The notes: generated by a model from the sequence alone, not told the origin. A stretch of 64,000 bases of DNA from Pomphorhynchus laevis (GCA_012934845.2 WNNJ02001558.1:124001-188000), one strand, 5' to 3'. Positions 34,699 to 46,251 are shown, numbered from the stretch's first letter. Program-made: numbers and translations.

Positions 34699-36420
34699 AA
34701 GATCCAATAATGCGTTGTATAAATGCAAATGAAAAAGTTTTGAAAATAAAACTTACATCACCGTGGAACAGTCGCTGTTAAACGTATTTACATTTTATCT
34801 TTTCTATGAGAATACAATATTTTTGACTTAAAGTGTAAATACTCGATTACTAGCGATTGCAATGGCATTTTATGATTGATATTTACGACATTCATTTTTA
34901 GCCAAATTTTAAAATCGTTTATTTTATTTGTTGACGTTTAATTTTAAATTCGTGTTGATCAATAATTTGTTTTGAGGAAAAATATAACACAAAGTAGTTG
35001 TAAATAATTATTGGTCCAACTCCAATAAATATTTATCAATAATGGATCAGTATCAACTATTTAAAATAAATAATTGTTATAAGATTTCAAATAACTTATA
35101 TCAAGTTAAAGTTATATCAAGTTAATAACTTATCAAGTTGAGGTCGCCAAAGGTATATCTTCATTGAGAATTATTACGGCGAAAAGTAGAAGGAATCTGA
35201 TGGTGCAAACAATGCATTAAAATAAAATTAAGATAATGAAATATGCCTTTTGAAATTCTGGCTTTATACTTTAATATTATGGCGAGCGAAAGTAATGGAT
35301 AGAAAACAATTATTTTAAGCAACTACATTCTCTACAAAATTTCCAACCAGTAAAATATGTTATCTGAAAATCAAACGAAGGACTATGTTATTCAAGAAGA
35401 TTCTGTGCGAATTATAGATTATTACCTTCAGTAATCATCTTCTGTAATTTTCTGAAGATGCTAACAGAAGTTAGCCAAATATCAAAAACAATTTCCTCTT
35501 TTCTTTGATTCATTTTAATAATTATTTACCAATAATGGGTCATTATCAACTATTTAATAAAGTTAAATATAGTAATTAACTGAAATTGCTTAAATTTTGT
35601 ATTAAAAGTATTTATTTGAGATTAATGATTATAATTATTATAATAACATTTTAAATGGTATATTCAAGAAAGGAAATAATTTTTAATACTGAATTTTTAT
35701 CTAAAAATTAATTTACTCGATAAACTAGCAAATAATAGCAAATTAACAGCTACATCATCTTTAGAAACAAAGCAGTTTTTCGAAATCAAATTCAAATTGA
35801 GTAATGAATTTTAGTAACGTTATTTACAGGTTTATTATTTTTGTTTGTCCTAAAAGTTTTGAATTAAATCTGTCTGAAGTCAATAAAAATATATTTAATA
35901 ATATAAATAAAATTATATTTTACATTTTAAAATTAATTTAAAATTTCATTTTAGACGTAAATGTTTTAAAATTAATTAAAATTAATTTAAAAATATTTAG
36001 TTTCTATTTTTTATGATTGACATTTTAAGAATAAGTTGATATCTAATTTTATATAGTTTTGACAGTAAACAAATGTAAAAGATTAATGTTAGTTCGGAAT
36101 AATGTTAGTTGATATATATTTAATCAGTTTTTTTTAAATTTATGTATGCCAACTTGTAAATTTCTATAATTATTAAAAAAATTAATTTCTATAATAAATA
36201 TATAAATTTTTATATAAATATATTACTAATATATTATAATATCAGTATTATAATATTATTTTTAATACTATAATATTATTAGAATATTGTTTATTATTAA
36301 TAAGTAAAATTTGAGCTATTGATTCGATTGAGTTGACAATCAATCCAGTTATCATCTATATGAATTAAACAATATATCGCGTGAATATGTGACGCCGCTT
36401 ATTGTAGAATATAAATAGTT
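34699..36420. other. AT-rich intergenic region, no gene recognised
   Basis: Between POLR3F and the RAD51D-like ORF. A short direct repeat (ATCAACTATTTAA context) occurs at about 35050 and 35545. Long A/T runs, no ORF above 60 codons of interest, no transposon motif. It may hold the POLR3F 3' UTR and the promoter of the next gene. Confidence 0.5.
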
Positions 36421-37014
36421 ATGTATACCAACGTTAACGAGATCAATGCTAGGTCAAATGAATCAACGATTTCAACAGGATTTCTACAATTAGACAGTGG
36501 TCTGCATGGAAACGGCTTGAGTCATATTACAGAAATATACGGTAGAGAACGTTCAGGAAGAACTGGTCTGTGCTTTAGGTTAATCTCTCAGATTGAAAAA
36601 CCAATTTTATGGCTAAGTTCGTCTCCATTATTTGATTATAATGGTAAAACGAACTTAATGTTTAAACGTATAATTGATGGATCCCATCTATTGCAAATTT
36701 TAAACCAACAGATACCAGATTTTTGTAAATTAATAATAATAGATTCATTATCAGCGATATTTTCCGGTTTGCTACCGGCCGAAATGCCAATATTTTCTAT
36801 GATTATTCGCAGGATTCGTCAACTAGAACGTAACGTAATAGTTGTAAATCGACAAATTTCTCGATCTGTAAAACCAGCGCTCGGGAGCAAATGGGCATCT
36901 GTTCCAACAACGAGAATACGCCTATGTGAGAAGCTTCACGAACTATATAGCTATCGAATAACAGTCGAAATGCAGAACAGTAACGAATGTCATTCTTTTA
37001 CGTGTGTCGTTTAA
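36421..37014 (+). CDS. RAD51D-like RecA-family ATPase, short and intronless
   Basis: 197 residues, single open frame. Resembles RAD51D, the paralog in the BCDX2 complex that supports RAD51 loading in homologous recombination. STISTGFLQLDSGLHGNGLS is the RAD51D-type start of the ATPase core. Walker A reads GRERSGRTG, with Arg replacing the usual Lys. Walker B is KLIIIDSLSAIFSG. KPALGSKWASVPTTRIRL matches the RAD51D ALGRSW.FVPSTRI motif closely. The N-terminal ~60-80 residues of human RAD51D (328 aa) are absent; the C-terminus is shorter too. Start at 36421 is the first ATG and is preceded by AT-rich sequence without a plausible acceptor. A retrocopy or a genuinely small gene are both possible. 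It sits between the two arms of the POLR3F exon duplication. Confidence 0.7.
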   Translation: MYTNVNEINARSNESTISTGFLQLDSGLHGNGLSHITEIYGRERSGRTGLCFRLISQIEKPILWLSSSPLFDYNGKTNLMFKRIIDGSHLLQILNQQIPDFCKLIIIDSLSAIFSGLLPAEMPIFSMIIRRIRQLERNVIVVNRQISRSVKPALGSKWASVPTTRIRLCEKLHELYSYRITVEMQNSNECHSFTCVV

Positions 37015-37330
37015 ATACCTTATGTTTCCAATGTTCCAAAACAAAAGTTATAACACAGAATTATTTTATTATTTTCTCGAGTTTTTTGATCTTTAATATT
37101 TCCTAATTTTTCATTTTTATAATTTATAAAAATGATAATTGCATCAATTTCAATTGCATTTTTACTTTCAATTGTTTATTTTCTTGAATTTTTTATAAGT
37201 CTGATTATAATTAGATTATAATAAGTCTGATTATTATTGTTAATTCATCATTTTTCTAATTAAATATATACAGTTTCAGTAGTCTGTCTCCTTAGGTTTT
37301 TCATCTCTGATATTTTATTACTAAACTGTG
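37015..37330. other. No gene recognised
   Basis: AT-rich sequence after the RAD51D-like stop. TTATTTTATTATTTTCTCG and similar runs; may be 3' UTR. Confidence 0.4.
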
Positions 37331-37440
37331 CTTAATTTAAAAGGACATTACACTTTGTTAATGCGTTAGGTGTAATAACAGGATGGGTTGAAGCCTGATA
37401 GCACAGCAATTTTCCACGGTATCTATTTATTACATAAATA
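37331..37440 (+). mobile_element. Strongly diverged Naiad tail
   Basis: ATTACAC/GTGTAAT hairpin (37347-37376), then GGATGGGTTGAAGCCTGATA and GCACAGCAATTTTCC, i.e. the same order as the GGGTAGAGG...GAAACCTGATAGC...AGCAGTTCC core. Confidence 0.4.
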
Positions 37441-37514
37441 ATCAAATATTTTTTATTATTTTCTATTTATTACATAAATTAAAAATAAAAAAAGTTAAAA
37501 TAAAATAAATAGAA

Positions 37515-37615
37515 CAGGTGAACCGCGCTCTTTTAAGTGGTTCATACGGTGATTGAGCGTGGCGGTGCAACGGGGCAACGCCGCCTGCTTCATCGATTCG
37601 GCCGTTTACCCTCTA
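37515..37615. other. GC-rich structured island
   Basis: About 100 nt far richer in G+C than its surroundings. GAACC (37520-37524) pairs with GGTTC (37539-37543). CGCTC (37526-37530) pairs with GAGCG (37555-37559), crossing the first pair. GGCGG (37561-37565) pairs with CCGCC (37581-37585). The pattern suggests a folded RNA or a relic of one. I do not recognise the family. Confidence 0.4.
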
Positions 37616-38100
37616 ATCCCATTTTATTGTTTTATTAAACATAATAAAATCATACTATATTGTTCAATTCAAATCTCACTTTTTAAAATATAGAAAGTGA
37701 GATTTTATCTCACTTTTTAAATATTTATTAGCTTTATAATATATTTATGTCATGCATACTTAGATCAATATTGTTCAACGCTTCAAAATCATTAGAAGAT
37801 TTTGCGAGAAAAGAATATCGTCTAATTATCTAATTATTACTCTAATAATCGTAAAATTAGGATTTGTACACAATCTTTTAAAATGATTATAAAAATAATT
37901 ATATAAGATTTTAGAAATTATTAAATTTTCCATCGTGGTCATGTAAGCGTCGCCGCTTACATTTTTGCTACGTAAAAATAAATTCTTTTTATATCATGGA
38001 TATTTTAAAATTTCATTATTTAATGTATTATATTTTATATTCCTCGAGCCAATATAGCAGTTGGCCAAAATATAAAGCATATTGTATATTGTCAATAATA

Positions 38101-38832
38101 ATTCTACATTATAAAAAAATAAAGAATTCATTAACTTGCTTGAACATTAGCAGAAAAATAATGACGTATCAAGAATACACAGTTTCAGTATTTCTAACAG
38201 AAGTTTTTTACCAAGAAAACAATGTCCACATGTCAATTATAACTTGTCAGTAGAACAAATCAAATCATATAAGTGAGTTGACGTATTTTATACCATGCAT
38301 AAATAACAATTAATCATAAATATATAGGATTATATATTATAGCTTAATTATAATTAGGCTATTTTTCTTTGCGAATAAATAAAGATGTTCTTTATACAGA
38401 GGCATACATAAATGAGTTTAAGTAATAATTATTTAATAATAAAATTTCTGACGGTGATCAGAAATTATGGTTAATTTTATATTTAAAAAAAACATATTTT
38501 ATCTATTTCATTTCAAATAAAGAATATATAATAAACATTTAAAGGCCTACCTTTTGAATTGTGTATGAATATATGGCATCCTGTACATTCGTTACCAGAT
38601 CTTTGTCAAATCCGCTTTGTGAGTAAAATGCACCGCTTAAATTTTTTAGCTGAACGCCTTTAGCCACAAACAGCTTCTTCCTTGGTGCCTATACCAAAAT
38701 AAAAGCAAATGTTGAAATTAATTTAATAGCCAAATTTTAATTATATTTTAAATTTATTTGTTAATTATTGTTTAATAGACATGATATAAAAAGAGTTTTC
38801 TTTATTATTGAAAGTCTTCAACACACCGTGTC
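38101..38832 (-). repeat. Right arm of ~730-bp inverted duplication (copy of a POLR3F exon)
   Basis: Reverse complement of 31555-32286. It contains the exon encoding KKLFVAKGVQLKNLSGAF and the following residues at about 38557-38695 on the minus strand. It lies outside and opposite to POLR3F, so it is a non-functional copy. High identity including non-coding flanks implies a recent event, gene conversion, or an assembly artefact. Confidence 0.85.
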
Positions 38833-39469
38833 TTTGTTTTGCTTAAGAAGGATACTGTGGTGTTGAAAGCTTGCGATAATAAAGAAAACTGTTTTATATA
38901 ATATCTATAAAACCAACATTAACTATTATGAAGAGAGACATGGATTCAAGTCTACAATTTAAATTCATATATTTATGCTTCAAGTACGGCAACTCAACAA
39001 GCGACAGAAAAATTTCAAAAGTGCTACATATGGATAACAATAGTAGAAAATTTAAGAAATTTTATACTATTATTTTAAGAAATAGTAATTTGATAAGTTG
39101 TTCAAATTAATTACATCGAAGTCGAAGTTTAATGTACATCTCACATTAATACTTGAATTTGAAATATAGCGTACTCGTTTTAATTTCAGTCAATGTCTTG
39201 ATTAAAAAGTCAATATATGAATTAATTCCTGTGTAATTTAGAAAAAGAAAACGATCATAAGCATCAAACGCCTTTATACTTTTGCGCTGGCATTTGCCAG
39301 TACTTTCGCGCTTATGATCCTATTTGGTGAAGCGGTAGTGCTGGTTCAGCACTCTATGATGATGTTACTAGAAGTTTTCTAGTACATCATTCAAATGATT
39401 CGTTGATTATCCATCCATAAAAATTTTCCGGTAATGTATTGTGTTGAAATTTATTTAAATTTTTGAGTA

Positions 39470-40470
39470 TTTTTGAGTTTTGAAACAATTATTACAAGTC
39501 ACTGTTCTATAATGGATAAAAAGGATATAAAGGTTGAATCAGATAATAAAACTATACCTATATTATATTGGAATCCAAGATTACATAACAATCCAATAAA
39601 ATCAAAATTTTTTTAAGTAATTATTAAAAGCACACAAAACCACTTTCTACTTAAAGTAATTAAAGCACAGCGTTAAACTTTATATAGTTTCAAAACACTA
39701 TTTCAAAATTAATTCTACAAAAGAGTTTAAATTTAAACTTAAGCGTTTAAATTTATTCTTTATATTATTGTGTTGATTTATATATTTTACTATTTTCTGT
39801 TTGATGGTATTTTTATAGTAACCTAGTTTAAAATATGCATCAATTAAATTATTTTAATGATTTTGAAGAAAGCCAATGTCGTGACAAATTGCTGGAATTC
39901 AAATTTCATTATTTAATGTATTATATTTTATATTATATGGTATGCATGAATGCTCATGCAAAAATATGTTTCTTGTAAATTTAAAATAAAAGTCAATTTA
40001 GTTTTAGCAATATTGTATTGACTTATATAACTTACTATTTGCTGTTTGATTTTGTTTTTATTGTTAACTATCTTAAAATATATCAATTAAATTATTTAAA
40101 ATGTCGTATCAAAATCTCGTATTAAAACATGTCTTTATTTCGCTACATTTCTATTCGTACCTAGTTACTACCATATGGTGGTTGTAGATCACTAAAAATA
40201 TTTCGAGAAACCGAAACCTGATAAAATAGTAGTTCTTCTTAATGACATATAATATTTTTTTCTGATAAATCCATCGTATAACATTTATTAGTCAATTTAT
40301 AAAAATTGACTTTTATTTTAAATTTCAATTTTAACTTGATATAAATATAAATTCTAAAAATTCTTATATAATTGTTAATTATTTATGTAGAATTTATTAA
40401 ATAAATGAACTTATTAATAAATTTATGTAAAATATTTTAAAAATACGTAGAATCAGATATCTGATCTGAT
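39470..40470. mobile_element. Mosaic of Naiad fragments, both strands
   Basis: 39480-39600 is a + strand RT piece (ETIITSHCSIMDKKDIK region). 39740-39990 is a minus-strand C-terminal piece. 40130-40470 is a diverged + strand tail with GAGAAACCGAAACCTGATAA and a terminus ACGTAGAATCAGATATCTGA. All are heavily decayed. Confidence 0.6.
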
Positions 40471-40659
40471 TTAATTAAAAATCAAATAATTTTAACAATT
40501 CAATTTATCAATAATTATAAAAAACATAATTATTTAAAATAATTTTTGATAATTTCTTATTTGTTATTATTTAGTTTTTTATTTTTATTTATCATTATGT
40601 TCAATTTATTTATAATTTAAAAATGTAGATTAAGTTATCTTATCTGATTTTATGAACCG

Positions 40660-41060
40660 AGTTACAGATATAATACAATATGTATGAGAATTACGATTAG
40701 AAGTCATCATGAGGAACTGTTCTGTAGCTTAACCAAACATATCAGCGTGTTAAAATATTTATATATTATCATATATAATAATTTTTTATTATTTATTGAT
40801 TTAGCATAAGTATTTTTATTTATTTTAAACAGCCTACTCAATATATGAATCTTAATTTGACATTATAATTAATAATTTAAGTGTAAGTGAACAAGCGGTG
40901 CATGTAAAAGTAATCTAATGTGGCCCTCTGTTATGTTGGGTCAAGGAATAGTGGCCGAAACCTGATAACATATCAGTTCCTCCTGTTGACGTATAATCCT
41001 TATAAGAATGCATCGTATTTTATTTATTAGTCAATTAATAAGAATTGACGAATAATTTAA
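40660..41060. mobile_element. Diverged Naiad tails
   Basis: 40680-40750 carries a minus-strand block (reversed AGAAGTCATCATGAGGAACT). 40910-41060 is + strand: GGCCCTCTGTTATGTTGGG, then GTGGCCGAAACCTGATAACA and TATCAGTTCCTCCTG. The second helix keeps most pairs. A small hairpin AAGCTGC/GCAGCTT sits just after, at 41078-41100. Confidence 0.5.
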
Positions 41061-41519
41061 ATAAATATTTGTTTATTAAAAAAGCTGCGTAAAGCAGCTT
41101 GCACTTTAAAATGTTAACTGTTCTCGTGATCACGTTTAAAAGACCTAGTAATGCATGTTACTATAAATATCTCTTATTTATCAGTTTATTTTTTTAAATT
41201 AACTAATAAGAAAAAGTCGTTGTTTCAGAATTAGGATTAGAGGTCAACTAATAGATAATCTTTTAAAATGTTTAACCTGGATGTATTTAAGCTTTCGTCA
41301 TTAATTAGTAACTTTAGTATGATAATAAGTTATTATATAACGAATTGTAAATTTTGTCTCATCGATTAACAACTTACAATTTACAGTCGAAATAATTTAC
41401 AATTTAATGTCGAAAAACAATTTAAAATTTTTCAGTTGATACAGAAATTTAAATAAAAAAGAAAACAAAGTTACAGTCAAAAACCAAATTTAGTTAAATA
41501 AACATAAAGTTTAATAAAA
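41061..41519. other. No gene recognised
   Basis: AT-rich. Only the hairpin AAGCTGCGTAAAGCAGCTT at its left end stands out. Confidence 0.4.
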
Positions 41520-41852
41520 TCATTTATTTGTCTTTCTCCATCGACACTTGCACATATACCATGCGAATACAATGAATGAGATTAGAAATACCAAAGCTAT
41601 AGTTGCCATAATAAACATCAACTCGATTCTAAAATATAAATATCGTGACTAATTCATTTTTATTTATATACTTACTGATTGCTGTTCCAAATCGACGATA
41701 CATTACTGCGACCAAAAGGTATGTGTCGGTGTAGCACTGTAAAAAGTCTGGGCCCATGTGATCTGACAAGTTGTGATCCAAGTGCGCCACCAGTGTTGTG
41801 AAATCCTTTAAATTTTTTCGCTCCTTTATTTAAAATTCCAAAGGATCGTTTC
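41520..41852 (-). CDS. Candidate host gene: C-terminal part of a small single-pass membrane protein
   Basis: Two putative exons on the minus strand: 41852-41676 and 41628-41520, joined by a 47-nt GT-AG intron (gtaagt ... attttag). The join reads HNTGGALGSQLVRSHGPRLF, then TVLHRHIPFGRSNVSSIWNS and NQ, then IELMFIMATIALVFLISFIV, FAWYMCKCRWRKTNK and a stop. The second exon gives a hydrophobic helix of about 20 residues followed by a Cys/basic tail, the pattern of a type I membrane anchor. The splice-site quality and intron size match REV1 and POLR3F in this window. No homolog recognised, and the upstream exon(s) and start codon were not found. Confidence 0.35.
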
Positions 41853-42480
41853 CTAAATTTTAAAAAATTTCAAAATGTGCTTAATTTAAACATATATTAA
41901 AGCTCATGCTATAAAAAACAGTCTACTTACATTTAAGATTGTAATATTATTATGATGTTCTTCAAAAGATTGTAGTTGTATATTTGCTGCACCAATTTTG
42001 AGATTTTAGTTTTTGCACTTTGTCAAATTTTCAAATCATTGTCTTTGTGCAAAATTTTTTGTCAGTTGCGATTGTATATTTCGTTCAATTGCGCACAACT
42101 TTGCGAGTAACATGTACAGTAATTGTTGGTTAATTTCTATAAAGCTAATTAGTTTTGAATGTCACTTTGTCTTTATTGAACGCACTGAATAGCTATGCAC
42201 ATGATCTTTTTTCTTTTTTTACAAGCGCACAATTTTAATGTCTATTTTTACTAATCAGTAAATAATTTTTATGGCACAATAAGATAATTAACTGAGTCTA
42301 TTTATTTTGTAATTTGACTATTTAAATTTGATATGTATTATGATATATTATGTCTAATTTGATATATTATGTCTAATTGCAAAATTAAATATCTTAATCT
42401 TAAGATTTCCTATAATTTGAATTTGGATATGGAAAACATTCAAAATACCATTTAACTCAGTTTTTTAACCTTGTCAGTAG
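41853..42480. other. AT-rich region, possible upstream part of the candidate membrane gene
   Basis: Nothing firm. A minus-strand donor-like AAATgtaagt occurs near 41935, but the reading phase does not join cleanly to the exon at 41852. Confidence 0.3.
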
Positions 42481-42620
42481 ACTCAGTTACCTGATATAAT
42501 TTTTCCTACTGACATATTAGTATTGACCGGTGGACTTTTATCTCCGGTAATATTACCTCCGTCAGAAATACTGAAACTATGTATTATTAATACGGCATTA
42601 TTCTTCTAGCAAATACGCTG
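42480..42620 (+). repeat. Naiad-like terminus and a shared repeat
   Basis: AGTAGACTCAGTTACCTGAT at 42477-42497 matches the Naiad terminus. 42505-42615 (CTACTGACATATTAGTATTG ... AGAAATACTGAAACTATGTA) is homologous to 32130-32240 and to the reverse of 38130-38260. Confidence 0.5.
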
Positions 42621-44260
42621 GCGGCTAGAGGAAAATACTTTGCTTAGAAGGAGGTTTCACTTTGATCCTATTATAGTGGCCTTCTTTCAGGCAGCTATCT
42701 AACTTTCCCCATAATAGAAAATAAGAGTGTGACCGTATTTAATTCCTACCCATCTTCACAAGCTACGAAGAGCCTTTCGACTACCTACAAAAGTCGCATT
42801 TACAGTCCCAATCCGACAAGACTCAAGATGATAGCTAAAATGCTTTACGTTCCTAATCCGGCTGCTTCCTTTATGCAGATTCTCTCAAATGAATACTGGA
42901 GTTTTAGATAAAGGCTATAGCTGAGTAGAGACAGGACGAGTATTGCTCGTCTTAGGCCCTCTTAGGCTTCCTTCTGGAAGATATTTAAGAATGAGAAGTT
43001 TGTCTGCTGGCGTTAAATGGTATCGAGTGTATTGGTAGCGTTTGCCTTGTTCAAGTCTTGGAGGAGTCACTATCACTGCATACTATGGAGCAACCCTCTT
43101 TCTCCAATCAATTCCACCTTGAGATGACTTCAGGAGCAGGGATATATCCGTTGCGGATATGCTTAACTTCTGACAAACCAATTCCGGGCACCTCCAAAAT
43201 CGTCGCTCTACTTTCTTCTCGAATTTGTCAGCTTTTGACAGCCGATCAAAGTAGAGAAGTGGCCGTCACAATGCTGTTAGCATCACCATCTGATGCAGCC
43301 GGCATCAACATTAGTCGTTGAATATATTTATCAAAGAAAAAATCGGTTTCATGTCCAAAAGACCTGCGACCCATTACGATTCAAAATTTCCTCATATCCA
43401 TTTACGAAAAAGCGCTTGCGCGTAAAATCCGCGATCATTTATGTAGGCGTAATTTAATTCCACCGAGTTTTTATGGGTTTGTCAAAGGACGCTCGTTTCA
43501 TTCAACAATTGGTGAAGTGCATAAGTTTTGTCAGGATAATTTTCAACAGCTTGATGTAACTGTTTCTCTTGATTTTTCTGATGCATTTGACCGGATCTAT
43601 GTTCCCTTCGTTATCTCCTCTATCAGGACCCTCGGGTTGCCTGTGAGAATCGTAAACACGGTGGAGGCATTGATGTATACCAAGCGGTTCTATTCTGAAG
43701 ACAACCCTGATGCACGTAAGTCCTACCCTATAACACGTGAGCCTCAAGGTTCTCCACTTTCTACTATCTTATATAGTAGAAATATCTTATATCTCATGGC
43801 GCCACTGCGACCAAAAAGAAGCTTAAGAGACTTACACTCCATGCATTCTCCTCCATTTTGCAGCCTCGACCACTACCTATCTTAACGAGTCGAGTAAAAT
43901 ATCTAGGTTTCACCCTTTCAGTGAATTTGTCGGCGAAAGCTTACTTGGATAGACTTAAACGTATTCTGAAGAGAGCTAAGTGGGCTCTGAGCGGGCCTAT
44001 CATCTGTCATTAAATTGAAAAAACTAAGCACGACTTTGGAGTACTTGGGCTATCTCGGGATTAGTCTTCTTCTCTAAAGGAAGTCGCATAGAGCAAAGAC
44101 TAAGGTTTCTCAAGTTCCTCATTTCAAGATTACCGACCATAGTCCGCCTCGACAGGACTATTAGGGGGTGAGATACCCCGAATGGTTCAATCAGAAAGCG
44201 GCGCGCTGGTGCGGATGGGGGCTCACATTCCTTTGAAGTTGAGGCCGTGAGTGCTGTAGA
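42621..44260 (+). mobile_element. Unclassified non-LTR retrotransposon RT, decayed
   Basis: 43340-43780 carries LRPITIQNFLISIYEKALAR, FYGFVKGRSFHSTIGEV, VSLDFSDAFDRIYVPFV and EPQGSPLSTILYS, which are RT fingers and palm motifs. 43880-44000 has VKYLGFTLSVNLSAKAYLDR and LKRILKRAKWAL, the thumb region. 42729-43321 holds less clear upstream material. The catalytic DD box is not recognisable, probably lost near 43800. Family unclear; it differs from LINE A, LINE B, RTE and the R2-like element. Confidence 0.6.
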
Positions 44261-44381
44261 AGATAATACAGATAAGTAAGAGATAATTAAAAAATTATAG
44301 GATATATAAAAATATTTTTTAAATGAAATACAATTTAACAATAATAATGCTAGATCAAAATTTAATAATTGAATAATAAAT

Positions 44382-44985
44382 AATCAAATCAGCTAACTGA
44401 GTCTACGTATTTAATATAATTATAAACTAAACAAAGACATAATAATGCTAAATCAAAATTTAATAATTAAATAATAAAATTAACAATTGTTTTTAGATTT
44501 TCTATAATTTAAATCAAGTTAAAATAAAAAATTGAAATTTAAAATAAACGTCATTTTTATGAATTGACTAATAAATAACAGACGTTGTATCAGAATAAGA
44601 ATTAGAGGTAATCAGGAGAAACTGCTATGCTATCAGGTTTCGGCCCCTTACTCCTCTACCCAAAATAGCAGCAGGGTCAAATACATGCTAATTATGTATT
44701 TCCTCTGATAAAACTATCTAGTATCTTATTCTAATGCAAAGTATATTATTTATTATCCATCCATAAAAATTTGCCACTTAAGAGTTTAAATTTATTCTTT
44801 ATATTATTGTGTTGATTTATATATTTTACTATTTTCTGCTTGATGTTATTTTTATAGTAACCTAGTTTAAAATATGTATCTATTAAATTATTTAAATGAT
44901 TTTAAAGAAAGCCAATATCATTACATATTGTTGCAATTCTTAAAATTTCATTATTTAATGTATTAGATTTTATATTATATGGTAT
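44382..44985 (-). mobile_element. 3' tail of the long Naiad element
   Basis: On the minus strand: end of ORF decayed (44985-44770), then the tail with ATAATATACTTTGC, the hairpin and the pairing block (44600-44720), and the terminus CGTAGACTCAGTTAGCTGAT at 44407-44388. Sequence to its left (44261-44381) repeats part of the tail end. Confidence 0.75.
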
Positions 44986-46251
44986 TCATGAATGCTGATG
45001 CAAAAATATGTTTCTTGTAAATTTAAATATGTCATCTTTACAACATAAATTAATAGTAGTTTTAGTTAATGTTAATTTAATGTTCATATCTAGATATACA
45101 CCTTCTTTATCATTAATATTGGTTTTGTTAAGAATAAGGCTTTCTGGATAAATTTGTTCACTAATTGAATAAAAATTATTAGAATTAAATACACATATAT
45201 CATCAATGTATCGAAACATATATTTCATATATTTATATTGTTTAGATTTAGTTTTTACACAGTTATGAACAAATTCATATTCTATAAAGCTTAAAAACAA
45301 GTCAGCTATAATTGGGCTACTATTACCACCCATTGGAACACCTTTTACTTGTTTAAATATAAATAAATATAAATAATTTTGATTTATCAAAATATTTAAG
45401 GATTCTATTAATTCAATTTTATCCATATATTTATATTTACTTGATGGTTTAATTTTTGTTAGATAGGCGTTATAATTATTATAACATATATATGTATATA
45501 TTTTTCCGAATATAAGATTTTTTAATTTTACTAACGCTTTTTTAATATCTACTAAATCTAGATTTGTATAAAGCGTACTAAAATCGTATGTATTTATATT
45601 TTGAAAATGTATTCCTTTTGTCTGTTCTAAAAATTCTTTTGTAGAATTAATACTGAAATAGTGTTTTATACCAGTATTAATTTCGATTACCTTGCAATAT
45701 TTTTTAAAGTGTGTTTTAATTACTTTACGTATTTTATTCATATAGACAGAAAGTTGTTTTAATGTACACTTAAACGTACTACATATGAACCTAGGTTGTA
45801 TTGGAGTTTTAAGTAATTTTGAATTCCAATATAATATAGGTATAGTTTTATTATCTGGTCCAACTTTTATACCCTTTTCATCCATTATAGAACAGTGACT
45901 TGTAATAATTGTTTCTAAACTCAACTCACTACGTTCATATGTTGAATTTACATTTAAATCATTAGAATTAACCTCTTTCATTAGTATATCATAATAAAGC
46001 TTTTTGCATATGAAGACACAGTTATTACTAGCTTTATCAATAGTTGTTATTATATAGTTAATTTTTAATTTAGTAAGTTCTGTAAATATATCTTTATTAA
46101 TTTTATCTTTTCTTTTATAATTGTTTGTTATTTTCATTTTATATTTAATTTTATCAAATGTATATTCTTTCCAAATGTTAATCTTAGATATATTCGAGCT
46201 TTCACTATTAATCAGCTTACTAAAGTTATCATTTAAGTTATTATATAACAA
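44986..46251 (-). CDS. Naiad RT (Penelope-type reverse transcriptase)
   Basis: 421 codons open. N-terminal region ITNNYKRKDKINKDIFTELT and TIDKASNNCVFICKKLYYD; palm A YDFSTLYTNLDL; box B KGVPMGGNSSPIIADLF; catalytic MFRYIDDICVF; then SLILNKTNINDKEGVYLDMN. Penelope-type RTs are related to telomerase RT and prime at nicks or chromosome ends. The frame ends early at 44986 compared with the copy at 18165-20097, which continues to FLWMDNK. Upstream, 46260-46790 is the inter-domain region (LLPPLGRKICNYNKELKSIC) in broken frames, and the GIY-YIG domain lies further upstream. Confidence 0.85.
   Translation of the reverse strand: MLYNNLNDNFSKLINSESSNISKINIWKEYTFDKIKYKMKITNNYKRKDKINKDIFTELTKLKINYIITTIDKASNNCVFICKKLYYDILMKEVNSNDLNVNSTYERSELSLETIITSHCSIMDEKGIKVGPDNKTIPILYWNSKLLKTPIQPRFICSTFKCTLKQLSVYMNKIRKVIKTHFKKYCKVIEINTGIKHYFSINSTKEFLEQTKGIHFQNINTYDFSTLYTNLDLVDIKKALVKLKNLIFGKIYTYICYNNYNAYLTKIKPSSKYKYMDKIELIESLNILINQNYLYLFIFKQVKGVPMGGNSSPIIADLFLSFIEYEFVHNCVKTKSKQYKYMKYMFRYIDDICVFNSNNFYSISEQIYPESLILNKTNINDKEGVYLDMNIKLTLTKTTINLCCKDDIFKFTRNIFLHQHS

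Noticed and set aside
41078-41100. AAGCTGC/GCAGCTT hairpin as a bacterial-type terminator
   Set aside because: Eukaryotic context, no U-run partner gene; left as a plain hairpin.
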